Positions 8,075-17,264 of a DNA stretch of 64,000 nt are shown in pieces. The stretch lies in NCBI RefSeq assembly GCF_018362995.1, contig NZ_CP074372.1, forward strand, positions 2,046,001-2,110,000, written 5' to 3'. The position numbers and the translations under genes are program-made. A model generated the notes under the pieces. That model saw nothing but the letters and a program-made list of their open reading frames with translations. It was not told the DNA's origin and did no database searches. The stretch comes from Chryseobacterium indologenes. GTDB taxonomy: Bacteria > Bacteroidota > Bacteroidia > Flavobacteriales > Weeksellaceae. How positions within the stretch are numbered: position 1 is the first letter of the stretch; each line of letters begins with the position of its first letter.

Positions 8075-9262
8075 ATGAAACAAAATTACCTGTTGATTAT
8101 GCTATGCAGCCTTGTGCTTCTAGTTAATTGTAAAGGAGACGACTCTGTTACTCCTGAAGAAAATCCTACTAAAGTAGTTGCCACAGGAAAAGTGGAAGGT
8201 AAAGTATTCGCAAAAAACGGTACCAAACCAGTGGGAGGAGCTCTTGTATTCACTACCGACAGCCAGAGCAATATCTACCATACGTATTCCGGTGCTGATG
8301 GCAGCTTCAGTTTAACAGCACCTGAAGGCATTACAACGCTTCACATTCAGACCGGTGACGGTAAAAATTTCAGATCCGAAGTTCCGGTCACGATTAAAAA
8401 GAATGAAACGGTTACTGTAGCCGCAACGGACTCAAAGTTGGATCAAATCGCAAAAATGGCTTATATAAAAGGAAATTATGATGAAATTGAAGCGATCATA
8501 AGTTCTCTTGGATATACTGCTACTGAAATTACTTATCAGGACTTAAAAAACATCAATACCATTTCCCAGTATGATATTATCTTCCTGAACTGCGGATCCC
8601 GTACTTATGCACAAACCGGCACTTCATCGCCAAGCAATGACAATAATGTATATTCCAATCTTTCTACTTTTGTAAGCAATGGCGGAAGTCTTTACAGCTC
8701 AGACTGGGCATCGGCTTATCTGGTAGGTGGAAATACAAATACGGTAAGCTGTAATGCTCCTGGTGGTTTTATCAATGATAATCTTCTTTGCCTGAAAGAC
8801 ATTGGAGCTGCAGGCGCATATACTGGCTGTAGTGTTTCAAATCCTGCATTGGCAACCGCATTAGGGTTTAATACATTAGACATTGACTATGATATGGGTT
8901 CATGGGAGAAAATTCAGAACTATGATCCCGCATTCTGGGATGTTCTTGTACAGAAAGGCAACGAGCCACTGATGATAAGAACAAGACATTATACAAACCC
9001 TTCTGCTCCGCTAACTCCTGTAGGAACTTCTTTAAACAATAATCACATCACGATCTGCCATCATACAGCAAGCGGGAATAATATTACCATTACTATCAAT
9101 CAGAATGCATGGAATGCACATCAGGCACATGGAGATACCATGGGACCTTGCTCCGGAAATTCCAGCAGCGGAAATATCTACTATACCACATTCCATAACC
9201 ACGCCAGTGGAAATATCGGTAAAGCAGGACCGATTCTGGAATACGTAATCTTAAATTTGTAA
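8075..9262 (+). CDS. Lipoprotein with regulatory-like beta domain and ThuA-like domain
   Basis: A 395-residue SPII lipoprotein (lipobox LLVNC near residue 19). Residues about 35-110 resemble a carboxypeptidase regulatory-like beta-sandwich (GKVFAKNGTKPVGGALVFT). Residues about 130-230 look like a Rossmann or glutamine-amidotransferase-like fold (YDIIFLNCGSR, FVSNGGSLYSSDWAS). Near residues 324-359 is a module with Cys328-His329, His349, His352-Gly-Asp354 and Cys359, a CH...AHxxHGDxxGxC pattern that recurs in secreted Bacteroidota proteins. The function is unknown; an outer-membrane surface role is likely. It carries its own promoter and a downstream terminator. Confidence 0.8.
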   Translation: MKQNYLLIMLCSLVLLVNCKGDDSVTPEENPTKVVATGKVEGKVFAKNGTKPVGGALVFTTDSQSNIYHTYSGADGSFSLTAPEGITTLHIQTGDGKNFRSEVPVTIKKNETVTVAATDSKLDQIAKMAYIKGNYDEIEAIISSLGYTATEITYQDLKNINTISQYDIIFLNCGSRTYAQTGTSSPSNDNNVYSNLSTFVSNGGSLYSSDWASAYLVGGNTNTVSCNAPGGFINDNLLCLKDIGAAGAYTGCSVSNPALATALGFNTLDIDYDMGSWEKIQNYDPAFWDVLVQKGNEPLMIRTRHYTNPSAPLTPVGTSLNNNHITICHHTASGNNITITINQNAWNAHQAHGDTMGPCSGNSSSGNIYYTTFHNHASGNIGKAGPILEYVILNL

Positions 9263-9285
9263 TAAAATTTTATAACTCAGTTCTC

Positions 9286-9316
9286 AAGGTGGTCTTTTAT
9301 AAGGCCACTTTTTTTA
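9286..9316 (+). terminator. Intrinsic terminator
   Basis: AAGGTGGTC and GGCCACTT pair, with one G-T wobble, around a short AT-rich loop, followed by eight T residues. It ends the lipoprotein transcript 24 bp after its stop. Confidence 0.75.
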
Positions 9317-9338
9317 TATTGCATCTATATTTTAAAGA

Positions 9339-9830
9339 ATGGATACAACAATTATTAATATTTTCTGCCTTATTCTTCTGTTTATAGGAATATTGGGAAC
9401 TTTTCTTCCTGTTTTGCCGGGGCTTTTACTAAGCATCTGCGGGCTTCTGATCTATAAATTCGGGACGGATGCGGACCTTCCTATGATCTATATCTGGGCT
9501 TTCGGGATTCTTACCATAGCATCTGTGGTATTAAGTTATGTCATTCCTGCAAAAACCAACAGAAAATACGGAGGTACGCGTTGGGGAAGCATCGGGTCTG
9601 TGATAGGAACCATTGTTGGTATATTTATTCCGATTCCCTTAGGTTTTCTTATCGGAATGTTTGCGGGTGTATTTATTGGTGAATTACTTCATGACAGTAA
9701 GGATATGAATAAAGCCTTACAATCTACCAAAGGAGCACTGATTGGATTTATTTATGGAACTGGATTCAGTTTTGTGGTAGGAGTGGCAATGTTTTTGGTA
9801 GTACTTCTTAATATGTTTAACGTTATTTAA
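9339..9830 (+). CDS. DUF456 family membrane protein
   Basis: A 163-residue polytopic membrane protein of the DUF456 family. It opens with a hydrophobic helix containing GILGTFLPVLPG, the conserved Pro-rich motif, and later has two Gly-rich helices (GSVIGTIVGIFIPIPLGF and GALIGFIYG) separated by a GELLHDSKD loop. About four to five membrane segments. The function is unknown. It is followed after 17 bp by a lipoprotein gene, so the two probably form an operon. Confidence 0.85.
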   Translation: MDTTIINIFCLILLFIGILGTFLPVLPGLLLSICGLLIYKFGTDADLPMIYIWAFGILTIASVVLSYVIPAKTNRKYGGTRWGSIGSVIGTIVGIFIPIPLGFLIGMFAGVFIGELLHDSKDMNKALQSTKGALIGFIYGTGFSFVVGVAMFLVVLLNMFNVI

Positions 9831-9847
9831 TTAAAATATAAGAAACT

Positions 9848-10357
9848 ATGTTCCATAAAGTTATCATACTCAGTCTGGGAATATTTGCATTAACCGGATG
9901 CGATGCCCAAAAGAAATCTAAGATGAACACAAAAGCTACTGAAATGCCAGCAAGTACAAAAACTACAAACACAGGTAATCAACAGGATGGCATTCTATAC
10001 CTTAGTGAAGGAGAAAATAAGTTCTTAAGAGAATACCAGATGAATGTGACATTCAAAGGGGTTTCTGAAGACAGCCGCTGTCCTGAAGGAGCGAATTGTA
10101 TCTGGGCCGGTGTTGCTCTTGCTCAGGTGGAGGTAATGGGAACTTCTACACGACCAATGATTCTGAACCTGGCCAGCGCAGATTATCCCGGAAAAGATTA
10201 TCACCAGTCGGCGGAATTCAATGGATATATTCTTACACTACAAGATGTTGCCCCATCCCCAAAATCACAGGATGGCACAAAAGCACTGTCAGGAAATTAT
10301 AAAATCGGGATTACTATAAAAAAGGCAAATCCATCAACTGATTCTACCAGGAAATAG
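9848..10357 (+). CDS. Hypothetical lipoprotein
   Basis: A 169-residue SPII lipoprotein (lipobox LTGC near residue 18) with a low-complexity Thr/Lys linker and then a compact beta-rich domain. The block DSRCPEGANCIWAG, with two cysteines four residues apart, is a recurring motif of uncharacterised bacterial lipoproteins. No enzymatic motif is visible. Its 3' end overlaps the 3' end of convergent ung by 14 bp, and no terminator lies between them. Confidence 0.75.
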   Translation: MFHKVIILSLGIFALTGCDAQKKSKMNTKATEMPASTKTTNTGNQQDGILYLSEGENKFLREYQMNVTFKGVSEDSRCPEGANCIWAGVALAQVEVMGTSTRPMILNLASADYPGKDYHQSAEFNGYILTLQDVAPSPKSQDGTKALSGNYKIGITIKKANPSTDSTRK

Positions 10358-10985
10358 GCTTCTTCCCTTTGGAAACAAGATACTCATTAATTTTTGAGAA
10401 AGGCTTGCTTCCAAAAAAACCTCTGTACACAGAAAATGGTGAAGGGTGTGCCGATTTCAGAATAAAATGCTTAGCCGGATTTATGAGTTCGGCTTTTTTT
10501 TGTGCAAAAGCGCCCCACAAAACAAACACTACGTTCTCTTTTTTGTCTGAAATTTCTTTAATAATAAAATTTGTGAATTTTTCCCAACCCAGATCTTTAT
10601 GGGAATTGGGAGAATGAGCGCGAACCGTTAACGTTGCATTCAAAAGTAAAACTCCTTGTTTTCCCCAGTCATCCAGTTCTTTGGAAGTTCTTACTACTCC
10701 TAAATCATCTTTTAACTCAATAAAAATATTCTTAAGTGATGGCGGTGCTGCAACCTGTTCAGAAACAGAAAAACACAAACCATTTGCCTGAAAATCATTA
10801 TGGTAAGGATCCTGCCCGATAATAACCACCTCAATATCATCAAAAGGCGTCAGCTCCAGCGCTCTGAAAATCTGATTCTTCGGTGGAAAAACTTTAGTTG
10901 TTGCATATTCATTCTTTACTTTCTCCCAAAGGGTTGTAAAGTATTCTGTACTCTTTATAGGGGCTAAAATTTCTGTCCACGTCAT
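10344..10985 (-). CDS. ung: Uracil-DNA glycosylase, family 1
   Basis: A 213-residue base-excision repair enzyme that removes uracil from DNA. The water-activating motif GQDPYHN is near residues 57-63, the uracil-binding Asn lies in LLLNATLTVR, and the Leu-loop motif is AHPSPFSVYRGFFG near residue 180, with Phe in place of the common Leu in HPSPLS. Length is normal for family 1. The gene converges on the lipoprotein gene with a 14-bp coding overlap. Confidence 0.97.
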   Translation of the reverse strand: MTWTEILAPIKSTEYFTTLWEKVKNEYATTKVFPPKNQIFRALELTPFDDIEVVIIGQDPYHNDFQANGLCFSVSEQVAAPPSLKNIFIELKDDLGVVRTSKELDDWGKQGVLLLNATLTVRAHSPNSHKDLGWEKFTNFIIKEISDKKENVVFVLWGAFAQKKAELINPAKHFILKSAHPSPFSVYRGFFGSKPFSKINEYLVSKGKKPISW

Positions 10986-11021
10986 AATGCAAAAATAATA
11001 ATATTAAAATAAGAGCCTGCA

Positions 11022-12026
11022 TTATACTTTAAATATCTTCAGTTTTCTTTCGATCAGCATATAAGAAATATAAGACAGTAACAACGAAAAGGATATTAAT
11101 AAAAGATTATTAAAATGATAATTACTGACAACAGCGAAATCCTGCTTCTTTACAATATAATGGATAATATATAATGAATAAGAGATATTTCCCAGGAAAT
11201 AAATTGGTTTGGTTTCCAAAAATGTTTTTAAATAGTTTTGCTTTCCTTCATACAGATATTTTATCATAAATGCAGACAACAAAGGAATAAACAACAGTCC
11301 TTTTTCCACAAACAGCATAGAGAGAAACAATATAAGAATGATATAAATAATGAGATTTTCTTTTTTCATTTTAAATGGTGACAAAAGAGCTACTCCAATT
11401 CCAAGAAAATAAGAGGAAACTGTTCTTAATAAAGAAACAAGACCATAAGGAAGATCAAGATATCTTGGTGATTCTCCTACTTCCATGAGGTGTTCGGAAC
11501 CTATGTACAAGTGGCCGGGTAAATAAGGAAGTACAAATCTCAAAACCAAACTTGCAATAATTAAAACTTCGCTTCGTATTTTATAATGCAGGATAAGCCA
11601 CAGCATAAAAGGAAAAATCAGATAGCAAACCCACTCTGTACTGAGTGACCAGTAAACAACATTCAGCAGATAATCAGGATTAAAAAAACATTGTAATAAT
11701 GTAGCATTTATAAAGAATCCGCCGATATTACTTTTCTCTAAAAACAAAACAATAAAAATGACTGATATAATGTATACAGGATAAATTCTATTGATTCTTT
11801 TTTTATAAAAAACCTCTATTTCTTTATAATTCAGTTCTTTAAATTTTCCTGCATAAGAAACAGTTAATAAAAAAGCACTTAATACAAAAAAGATATCCAC
11901 CGCCACATATCCCTTCCCTACTATATCCTGAATGAATTCATTCCTAAAAAAACTAAAATGAAAAAAAGCTACCCATAATGCAACAACCCCTCTAAGCCCC
12001 GTTAAAGATTTTATTTCATTTTTCAT
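11022..12026 (-). CDS. Acyltransferase family 3 membrane protein
   Basis: A 334-residue integral membrane O-acyltransferase of the OafB/OatA type with about ten hydrophobic segments. The N-terminal signature [17 protein letters not shown] carries the conserved Arg and the catalytic-type His. It likely acetylates a surface polysaccharide or other glycan using acyl-CoA. The ATG at 12026 was chosen over an upstream TTG at 12038. The gene is more AT-rich than its neighbours, which hints at variable surface-glycan genes. It follows the GNAT gene by about 45 bp. Confidence 0.85.
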   Translation of the reverse strand: MKNEIKSLTGLRGVVALWVAFFHFSFFRNEFIQDIVGKGYVAVDIFFVLSAFLLTVSYAGKFKELNYKEIEVFYKKRINRIYPVYIISVIFIVLFLEKSNIGGFFINATLLQCFFNPDYLLNVVYWSLSTEWVCYLIFPFMLWLILHYKIRSEVLIIASLVLRFVLPYLPGHLYIGSEHLMEVGESPRYLDLPYGLVSLLRTVSSYFLGIGVALLSPFKMKKENLIIYIILILFLSMLFVEKGLLFIPLLSAFMIKYLYEGKQNYLKTFLETKPIYFLGNISYSLYIIHYIVKKQDFAVVSNYHFNNLLLISFSLLLSYISYMLIERKLKIFKV

Positions 12027-12071
12027 ATATAATTTCAATCGGTGATAAAGATAGAAAAAACCTGTTAGATT

Positions 12072-12596
12072 TTATATTCCCTCATTACCGGACAGTCTTT
12101 TTAAACTAAAAATAATGTTATCCGGAAAACCTTCATCTTTCTTTCCCTCCAGCAAAATAAAATCATGCTTTACAAGAAGTCCTTTTGAGTTTTCATTGAA
12201 TCTATTTGTGATTGCTACAATTTCCTGTAAATGCAGTTCGTCAACTCCAAAATTTAAAACTGCTTTCAATGCTTCAGATATGATCCCCTGTCTGTGGTAT
12301 TGCGGCAGCAATTCATACCCGACTTCTGCTGTTTTCCGGTCTTCAGAAAAATTCCACAGACAGATTGTACCGATAAGATTCGGCTGGTCTTTTAGAGAAA
12401 TTCCCCAATATACAGTTTGATTATTTTGAACTTTTTCCTTAATCGTTAAAATAAACTGAAGCGCATCATAGTTTGTCTTGGGTGATACCCTTTTCACAAA
12501 CTTATTGACCTCCGGATTGCTTCGGATTTTTAAAATATCTTCTGTATGGCTTTCATTGATTCCTTTTAAAATCAACCTTTCAGTTTCCAGTTTCAT
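12072..12596 (-). CDS. GNAT N-acetyltransferase, RimJ/RimL-like
   Basis: A 174-residue GNAT enzyme. It begins with the RimJ/RimL style LETERLILKGI and has acetyl-CoA binding region VGYELLPQYHRQGIISEAL near residues 91-110 (the Q/R-x-x-G-x-G/A loop), followed by a NENSKGLLVKHDF segment. The substrate is unknown; ribosomal protein N-termini or small amines are family options. It lies upstream of the membrane acyltransferase gene on the same strand. Confidence 0.85.
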   Translation of the reverse strand: MKLETERLILKGINESHTEDILKIRSNPEVNKFVKRVSPKTNYDALQFILTIKEKVQNNQTVYWGISLKDQPNLIGTICLWNFSEDRKTAEVGYELLPQYHRQGIISEALKAVLNFGVDELHLQEIVAITNRFNENSKGLLVKHDFILLEGKKDEGFPDNIIFSLKRLSGNEGI

Positions 12597-12833
12597 AACT
12601 CAAATGTAATAAAAAGAATATCATAAATAAATGCAAAGGTTATTATATTCTATTACTCATTTTGAGTAAGCAAAGAAGCGCGGCTAAGCCACTGATGAAT
12701 GAAGGATAGCCCACACGCTTAGAAGAATCAATTTCATTGATTCCGTCTTTAAAAGAACAATTCTAAAATCATCAATTCAAAGTTAATTTATTCTGTAAAT
12801 CTCTCAGATATACGTAATAATCAAAATTCTCAC

Positions 12834-12841
12834 TAAATTTG
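12834..12841 (+). promoter_or_regulatory. Promoter -7 element overlapping the mutS2 start region
   Basis: TAAATTTG fits TAnnTTTG and ends only four bases before the GTG start codon at 12846. Transcription normally begins a few bases downstream, so the mRNA would be leaderless or nearly so. The TAA in the box is also an in-frame stop, which excludes any start farther upstream. Confidence 0.55.
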
Positions 12842-12845
12842 CACT

Positions 12846-14993
12846 GTGTATATAGATAAAGAAGATTTAGACGAATTAGAGTTTCCGCAATTGCTCGCGG
12901 AAATCTCCCCATTTGCGTATTCTCCGAAAACAAGAGAAAAAATTCTTCAACTTCGCCCAATGGAAATAGATGAGGCGGAACTTTCATTAAAAAAAACGTC
13001 GGAATATCTGTCGAGTTTTGAAAGTTCAAATGCGATTCCGTTTGATGAATATGAAGATATTGAAAGTGAGCTGAAACTGATGCTGATTGAAAACTATCGT
13101 TTGGAAAATGCTGCTTTCATCAAAATAAAAACCATCACGGAACAGATCGGAAAACTACAGAAGTTCTTCCCTACCATGCCGGAAACATTTCCTACTTTAT
13201 TAGAAGAAGTTTCTGTACTGGAATTCAGAAAAGAGATCATTGATAAAGTAGATAAGGTTTTTAACCGTTTTGGTGAGGTGAAAAATGAAGCTTCCCCTGC
13301 TTTGAAAGGCATAAGAACTGAAATTCAGCTTGCCAAAAAAGCGATCCAAGAAAATTTCAACCGCGCACTCACCACATATGGACAGAGTGACTTTTTGGAT
13401 GACATACGGGAAACCATTATTGATGACCAAAGGGTTCTGGCTGTAAAATCAGGATTCAAAAAAAGAGTGCCCGGAAGAACGCTGGGAATTTCCAAAACAG
13501 GCTCCATTACTTACATCCAGCCGGACAGTGTTGTAAAGCATTACTTCAAGCTTCGTGAAAGTGAAGAGGAAGAGAAAAAAGAAATCGACAAAGTTCTCCG
13601 ACAGCTTACCGCAGAACTGGCAGAGTTTCAACCTCAGCTATGGAGATATCAGGTTTATATTTTTGATCTGGATCTTACAAGAGCGAAAGCTAAGTTTGCT
13701 GATTTAGTGAACGGAATTCTTCCAAAGATCAACCGTCACAAGACATTGAAACTTAAAGATGCCTACCATCCCTTATTATGGCTAAGAAATAAAGTAGAGA
13801 ATAAAACGATTCACCCTCAGACTCTTGCTTTAACGGAACATAACAGGATTATTTGTATTTCCGGGCCTAATGCCGGTGGAAAATCAATTACCCTGAAAAC
13901 AGTAGGCCTATTGCAGCTGATGATTCAGAGTGGTATTCTGGTTCCGGTTCATCCCAAATCTGAAATGTTTTTCTTTGAGAAGATTATGACTGATATTGGT
14001 GATAATCAATCCATTGAAAACCACCTATCGACCTATTCATCGAGATTGAAGAAAATGTCCGGAATTATCCGTGAGGCTGATGCCAATACCCTTCTATTGA
14101 TTGATGAATTCGGTACCGGTTCTGACCCTGAACTTGGAGGTGCTCTGGCAGAGAGTTTCATGGAGTTTTTCTATGATAAAAAGAGTTTCGCGATTATTAC
14201 CACTCACTACACCAATATTAAACTGGTGATAGAACAGCTTCCCAATGCCCAGAATGCAGCCATGCTCTTCAATGAAGAAACACTGGAGCCGATGTATAAA
14301 CTGGAAGTAGGCCAGGCAGGAAGTTCATTTACCTTTGAAGTTGCGGAAAAGAATAAAATTCCAAGATTTATAATTCATTCTGCCAAGAAAAAGGTAGAGC
14401 ACGATATCGTTAACCTCGACAAGACTATTGTAAAGTTGCAACAGGAGAAATTTGAAGTTGAAAAACTGAAATCCGATCTTGCAGAAAGAAAAGAGTCTGT
14501 AGAAGATAAGCGTGACAATCTTCAGAAACTGAATGATCAGCTTCAGCAGAAACTGTTCAATTTTCAGAAATTATATGAAGAGGAACACCGTAAGCTTCAG
14601 TTCGGGAATAAGATTGAAACCTTCATCGACAGCTATACAAAGGGAAAATCCAGAAAGGATGTTGTAAAAGACTTTGTAAAACTTCTTGAGCAGGAGAAAT
14701 TCAGGAAATTAGGGCATGATAAGGATGAAACAAAACGTCTGCAGGTTGTTAAGAGAAAAATTACGCAACAGTTGAAAAAAGAGGAAGTGATTGAAAAAAT
14801 TGCAGAAACCAATGAAAAACTGGAAGAACAGCGTAAAAGCGACCGTGCTATTTGGATGAAAATCGGGCAGCGTGTTCGTATTACGGGAAGTACCAGTGTG
14901 GGAACCATTGAAAAGATTTCCAGAAACAAGGTAATTGTCAACTATGGAACCTTCAAGACAACGATTAATGCGGATGAACTTGAGAGAATTTAA
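12846..14993 (+). CDS. mutS2: MutS2-type ATPase lacking the Smr domain
   Basis: A 715-residue MutS2 family ATPase. Walker A is GPNAGGKSITLK near residue 340, Walker B is LLLIDEFGTGSDPELGGAL near residue 417, and the ABC signature-like STYSSRLKKM precedes it. A long charged coiled coil (about 500-670) and a C-terminal KOW-like segment (GQRVRITGSTSVGTIEKI) follow. The nuclease Smr domain that closes many MutS2 proteins of about 780 residues is absent. MutS2 proteins suppress homologous recombination and act on collided ribosomes in other bacteria. GTG start; an in-frame stop is just upstream. Confidence 0.92.
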   Translation: MYIDKEDLDELEFPQLLAEISPFAYSPKTREKILQLRPMEIDEAELSLKKTSEYLSSFESSNAIPFDEYEDIESELKLMLIENYRLENAAFIKIKTITEQIGKLQKFFPTMPETFPTLLEEVSVLEFRKEIIDKVDKVFNRFGEVKNEASPALKGIRTEIQLAKKAIQENFNRALTTYGQSDFLDDIRETIIDDQRVLAVKSGFKKRVPGRTLGISKTGSITYIQPDSVVKHYFKLRESEEEEKKEIDKVLRQLTAELAEFQPQLWRYQVYIFDLDLTRAKAKFADLVNGILPKINRHKTLKLKDAYHPLLWLRNKVENKTIHPQTLALTEHNRIICISGPNAGGKSITLKTVGLLQLMIQSGILVPVHPKSEMFFFEKIMTDIGDNQSIENHLSTYSSRLKKMSGIIREADANTLLLIDEFGTGSDPELGGALAESFMEFFYDKKSFAIITTHYTNIKLVIEQLPNAQNAAMLFNEETLEPMYKLEVGQAGSSFTFEVAEKNKIPRFIIHSAKKKVEHDIVNLDKTIVKLQQEKFEVEKLKSDLAERKESVEDKRDNLQKLNDQLQQKLFNFQKLYEEEHRKLQFGNKIETFIDSYTKGKSRKDVVKDFVKLLEQEKFRKLGHDKDETKRLQVVKRKITQQLKKEEVIEKIAETNEKLEEQRKSDRAIWMKIGQRVRITGSTSVGTIEKISRNKVIVNYGTFKTTINADELERI

Positions 14994-15004
14994 TTAATCT
15001 TAAA

Positions 15005-15076
15005 ATGAGTTTAAAAATGAACTCATCTACGCAAATATTAAGAGAGAGCACCAAAAAGGTACTCTCTCTTTTTTAT
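15005..15076. terminator. Tandem hairpins between convergent mutS2 and T9SS cargo gene
   Basis: Two stem-loops follow mutS2: ATGAGTT/AACTCAT (15005-15026) and AAGAGAGAG/CTCTCTCTT (15040-15070), the second followed by a T-run. They serve the convergent genes on both sides. Confidence 0.75.
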
Positions 15077-15078
15077 TT

Positions 15079-16166
15079 TTATTTCTTAATGAATTTTAAA
15101 CGGATTGCACTGTTTTTATCTTTCAATTGAATAAAATAAATTCCTGCGGATAAATGACTAAGGTTTACTTTATGATCAGAAACTTTTCCTTCACCTCCTT
15201 TCTGTCCCAATACATTATAAATTTCATAATTCGTTGCTTTTGAAATTCCGGAGATATTTAAAACATCAGATGCTGGATTGGGAGAAATTTCCGGTTTTAC
15301 AGACTTCCCTGATTCTTCCACTCCAAGTGTTAAATTTATCAAGTCTACGCCATAATCTTCAACTTCTCCGTAGGTAAATGTGCTACAGGCATCTGCAGGC
15401 ATCGTTTGACTTGTGACAACCCTCATGGTTACGCCACAAGTTATCAATGCTGCCAGACTTGGAATCGTAAAAACAGAAACTCCCGGAGCAGCCTGAGTGA
15501 TATTATTGGCCACCATAACTCTTTCTGTAGATTCAAAAATTCCGTTGGCATTAAGGTCTATCCATGCTGTTACAGTTGTTGTACCCGGAGTACCGGTCCA
15601 GGTATTTGCTACTGAAAGTTTATTTCCTGTACTTCCTATATAAAACTTTACCCTACGGCTCAGATCACTTCTGTAATCTGTGTAATTGGAAGCGCCGGAA
15701 TCGCTTATCATTGGAGATGCTATTCCGGAAGAAGTTACTGTAACGTTGGAGATATGCATCATACTTGTATCTGTAGAGGCACTTGAACAGTAATTCAGTG
15801 TTGTTGTAAAAAATATAGGGTTCGACCACATTCCCTGGGTAGTGCATATTTTACTACCTGCACTTCATAAACTGTACAAGGCTGCAGATTCGTAATCGTA
15901 AATAAATTTTGCCCCGGTGTAGGAGTAGCTACCATCCAGCTAGTAGTTCCGGGTATTCTGTATCTGATGAAATTATTCGGGGTATCAGGATCAGCGGTCC
16001 ATGTAACAGTTCCGGTGGTAAGGGTTATAGCAGACATCTGAACACCGGTGGGAACGTTCGTATCACAATAAAATAAAGATTCTGATCCTGCTTCTATTTT
16101 GTTTTCTGCCTGAAAGCTGGAAATGCCCAAAATAAAAGAGAATACATAAAGTAGTTTTTTTGTCAT
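15079..16166 (-). pseudogene. Frameshifted T9SS cargo protein with GEVED domain
   Basis: One gene is split into two frames. The 5' part (16166 to about 15849) encodes a signal peptide and an Fn3-like segment ending TVYEVQVVK. The 3' part (from about 15850 to 15079) resumes with ICTTQGMWSNPIFFTTTLNY, a GEVED domain (TYGEVEDYGVDL) and a C-terminal T9SS type A sorting domain (PNPASDVLNISG ... GIYFIQLKDK). Adding one A to the AAAA run (15849-15852 on the plus strand) restores about 362 residues. It is either a real inactivating deletion or a homopolymer error. Intact, it would be a secreted, surface-anchored or released protein. Confidence 0.85.
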
Positions 16167-16392
16167 GTTTATTAGTTTTAAAATTCTCTTGAAAAATAGG
16201 GATTTTATAGAATATACTTGATATTTGCACCATATATTATTGTTTTTTTTAATACTTTTAAATTATACACATAAAAAACATATCCATTAACAGAATATCA
16301 CTGTCAAAAGCTCTTTCTTATCATTATTTGAAACAAATACAAGATTTTAAAGAACTACCCGTATAATTATCTTCCGAAAAGCATTTAATTTA

Positions 16393-16400
16393 TATATTTG
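16393..16400 (+). promoter_or_regulatory. Promoter -7 element
   Basis: TATATTTG matches TAnnTTTG and lies 20 bp before the ATG at 16421. The leader would be about 15 nt. Confidence 0.5.
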
Positions 16401-16420
16401 GGGGATCAAAAAATTTCATA

Positions 16421-17218
16421 ATGACTTTCATAAACAAAGCATTCTATGTATCGGCCTTGAGTATTTTTTCTTTAGCCTTTGTAAAAGGGCAGAATAAAGT
16501 TCCTTTCGGAGTGGTAAAAGCTGAAGAAGGATATGCCAATGTAAGGGTTCATAAAGACAATTACAGGAAAATTGTGGACAAGATCCGTATGCGTAAAGGA
16601 GATGTATTTGTTTATGTAAAGCCTGCCCCCGGAGAAACAGAATGGATCTGGATCAAATATCCTGAAAAGCAGGATGAAGACAAACCATTTGTACGCTATG
16701 AAACACTTGATAAAGAAGGAATGGTTAACAAAGAACGTATTGCTTATATTGATCAGCTCCCAGCCTACACTCCTTCCAGATCCAAAAACGGAAAATCACT
16801 TATTTTCACAGATAATTCTGATCCTAAAGTCCCTACTGCCCAAAGAAGCAAAGTAGTAATTGATATCTACCCTTCCAATGCAGGCTATCGTAAGAAAGAA
16901 AAAGATGCTGAAGGAAAACTTCTGACCATCGATAAAGTAAAACCTTGGGGAATCGGAAATGATCTTCCTGAAGGAATGACTGAAATCAAATCAATCAGAG
17001 TGCAACAGCCAGGAAGAGGTTCTGTCTTTGTAAGAGAAGCCATCAAAAATATGTTCCAGCCTACTATGGATTTTGAGAACATTGGCGTAACGTCCCTGGA
17101 TACCGACAATATTTTCTTATACATGATAAACGGTTCAGGAGAAAACAGATACACTACATTGTGGACGATCAAGAAAGGAAGAGTAATCAGCCAGATTATT
17201 TACCATAATCCGGAATAA
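16421..17218 (+). CDS. Secreted hypothetical protein
   Basis: A 265-residue protein with an N-terminal signal peptide (hydrophobic residues 9-22, cleavage likely after VKGQ). I do not recognise the family. The first mature segment (FGVVKAEEGYANVRVHKD) resembles an SH3b-like repeat that starts with short strands, and the rest is beta-rich and charged. No lipobox, no T9SS domain and no catalytic motif were seen. It has its own promoter and precedes the cobalamin riboswitch without an obvious terminator. Confidence 0.65.
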   Translation: MTFINKAFYVSALSIFSLAFVKGQNKVPFGVVKAEEGYANVRVHKDNYRKIVDKIRMRKGDVFVYVKPAPGETEWIWIKYPEKQDEDKPFVRYETLDKEGMVNKERIAYIDQLPAYTPSRSKNGKSLIFTDNSDPKVPTAQRSKVVIDIYPSNAGYRKKEKDAEGKLLTIDKVKPWGIGNDLPEGMTEIKSIRVQQPGRGSVFVREAIKNMFQPTMDFENIGVTSLDTDNIFLYMINGSGENRYTTLWTIKKGRVISQIIYHNPE

Positions 17219-17224
17219 ATTCAT

Positions 17225-17232
17225 TATTTTTG
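17225..17232 (+). promoter_or_regulatory. Promoter -7 element for the riboswitch RNA
   Basis: TATTTTTG fits TAnnTTTG and lies about 33 bp before the riboswitch aptamer, right after the preceding stop codon at 17218. Confidence 0.5.
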
Positions 17233-17264
17233 CCCCGAAAAGTTTTAACGCTTATTCATCACAG

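Noticed and set aside
12072..12596. GNAT as a possible graspetide N-acetyltransferase (MdnD)
   Set aside because: It is 7.5 kb from the precursors in another transcription unit and resembles RimJ/RimL enzymes; no link to the locus.
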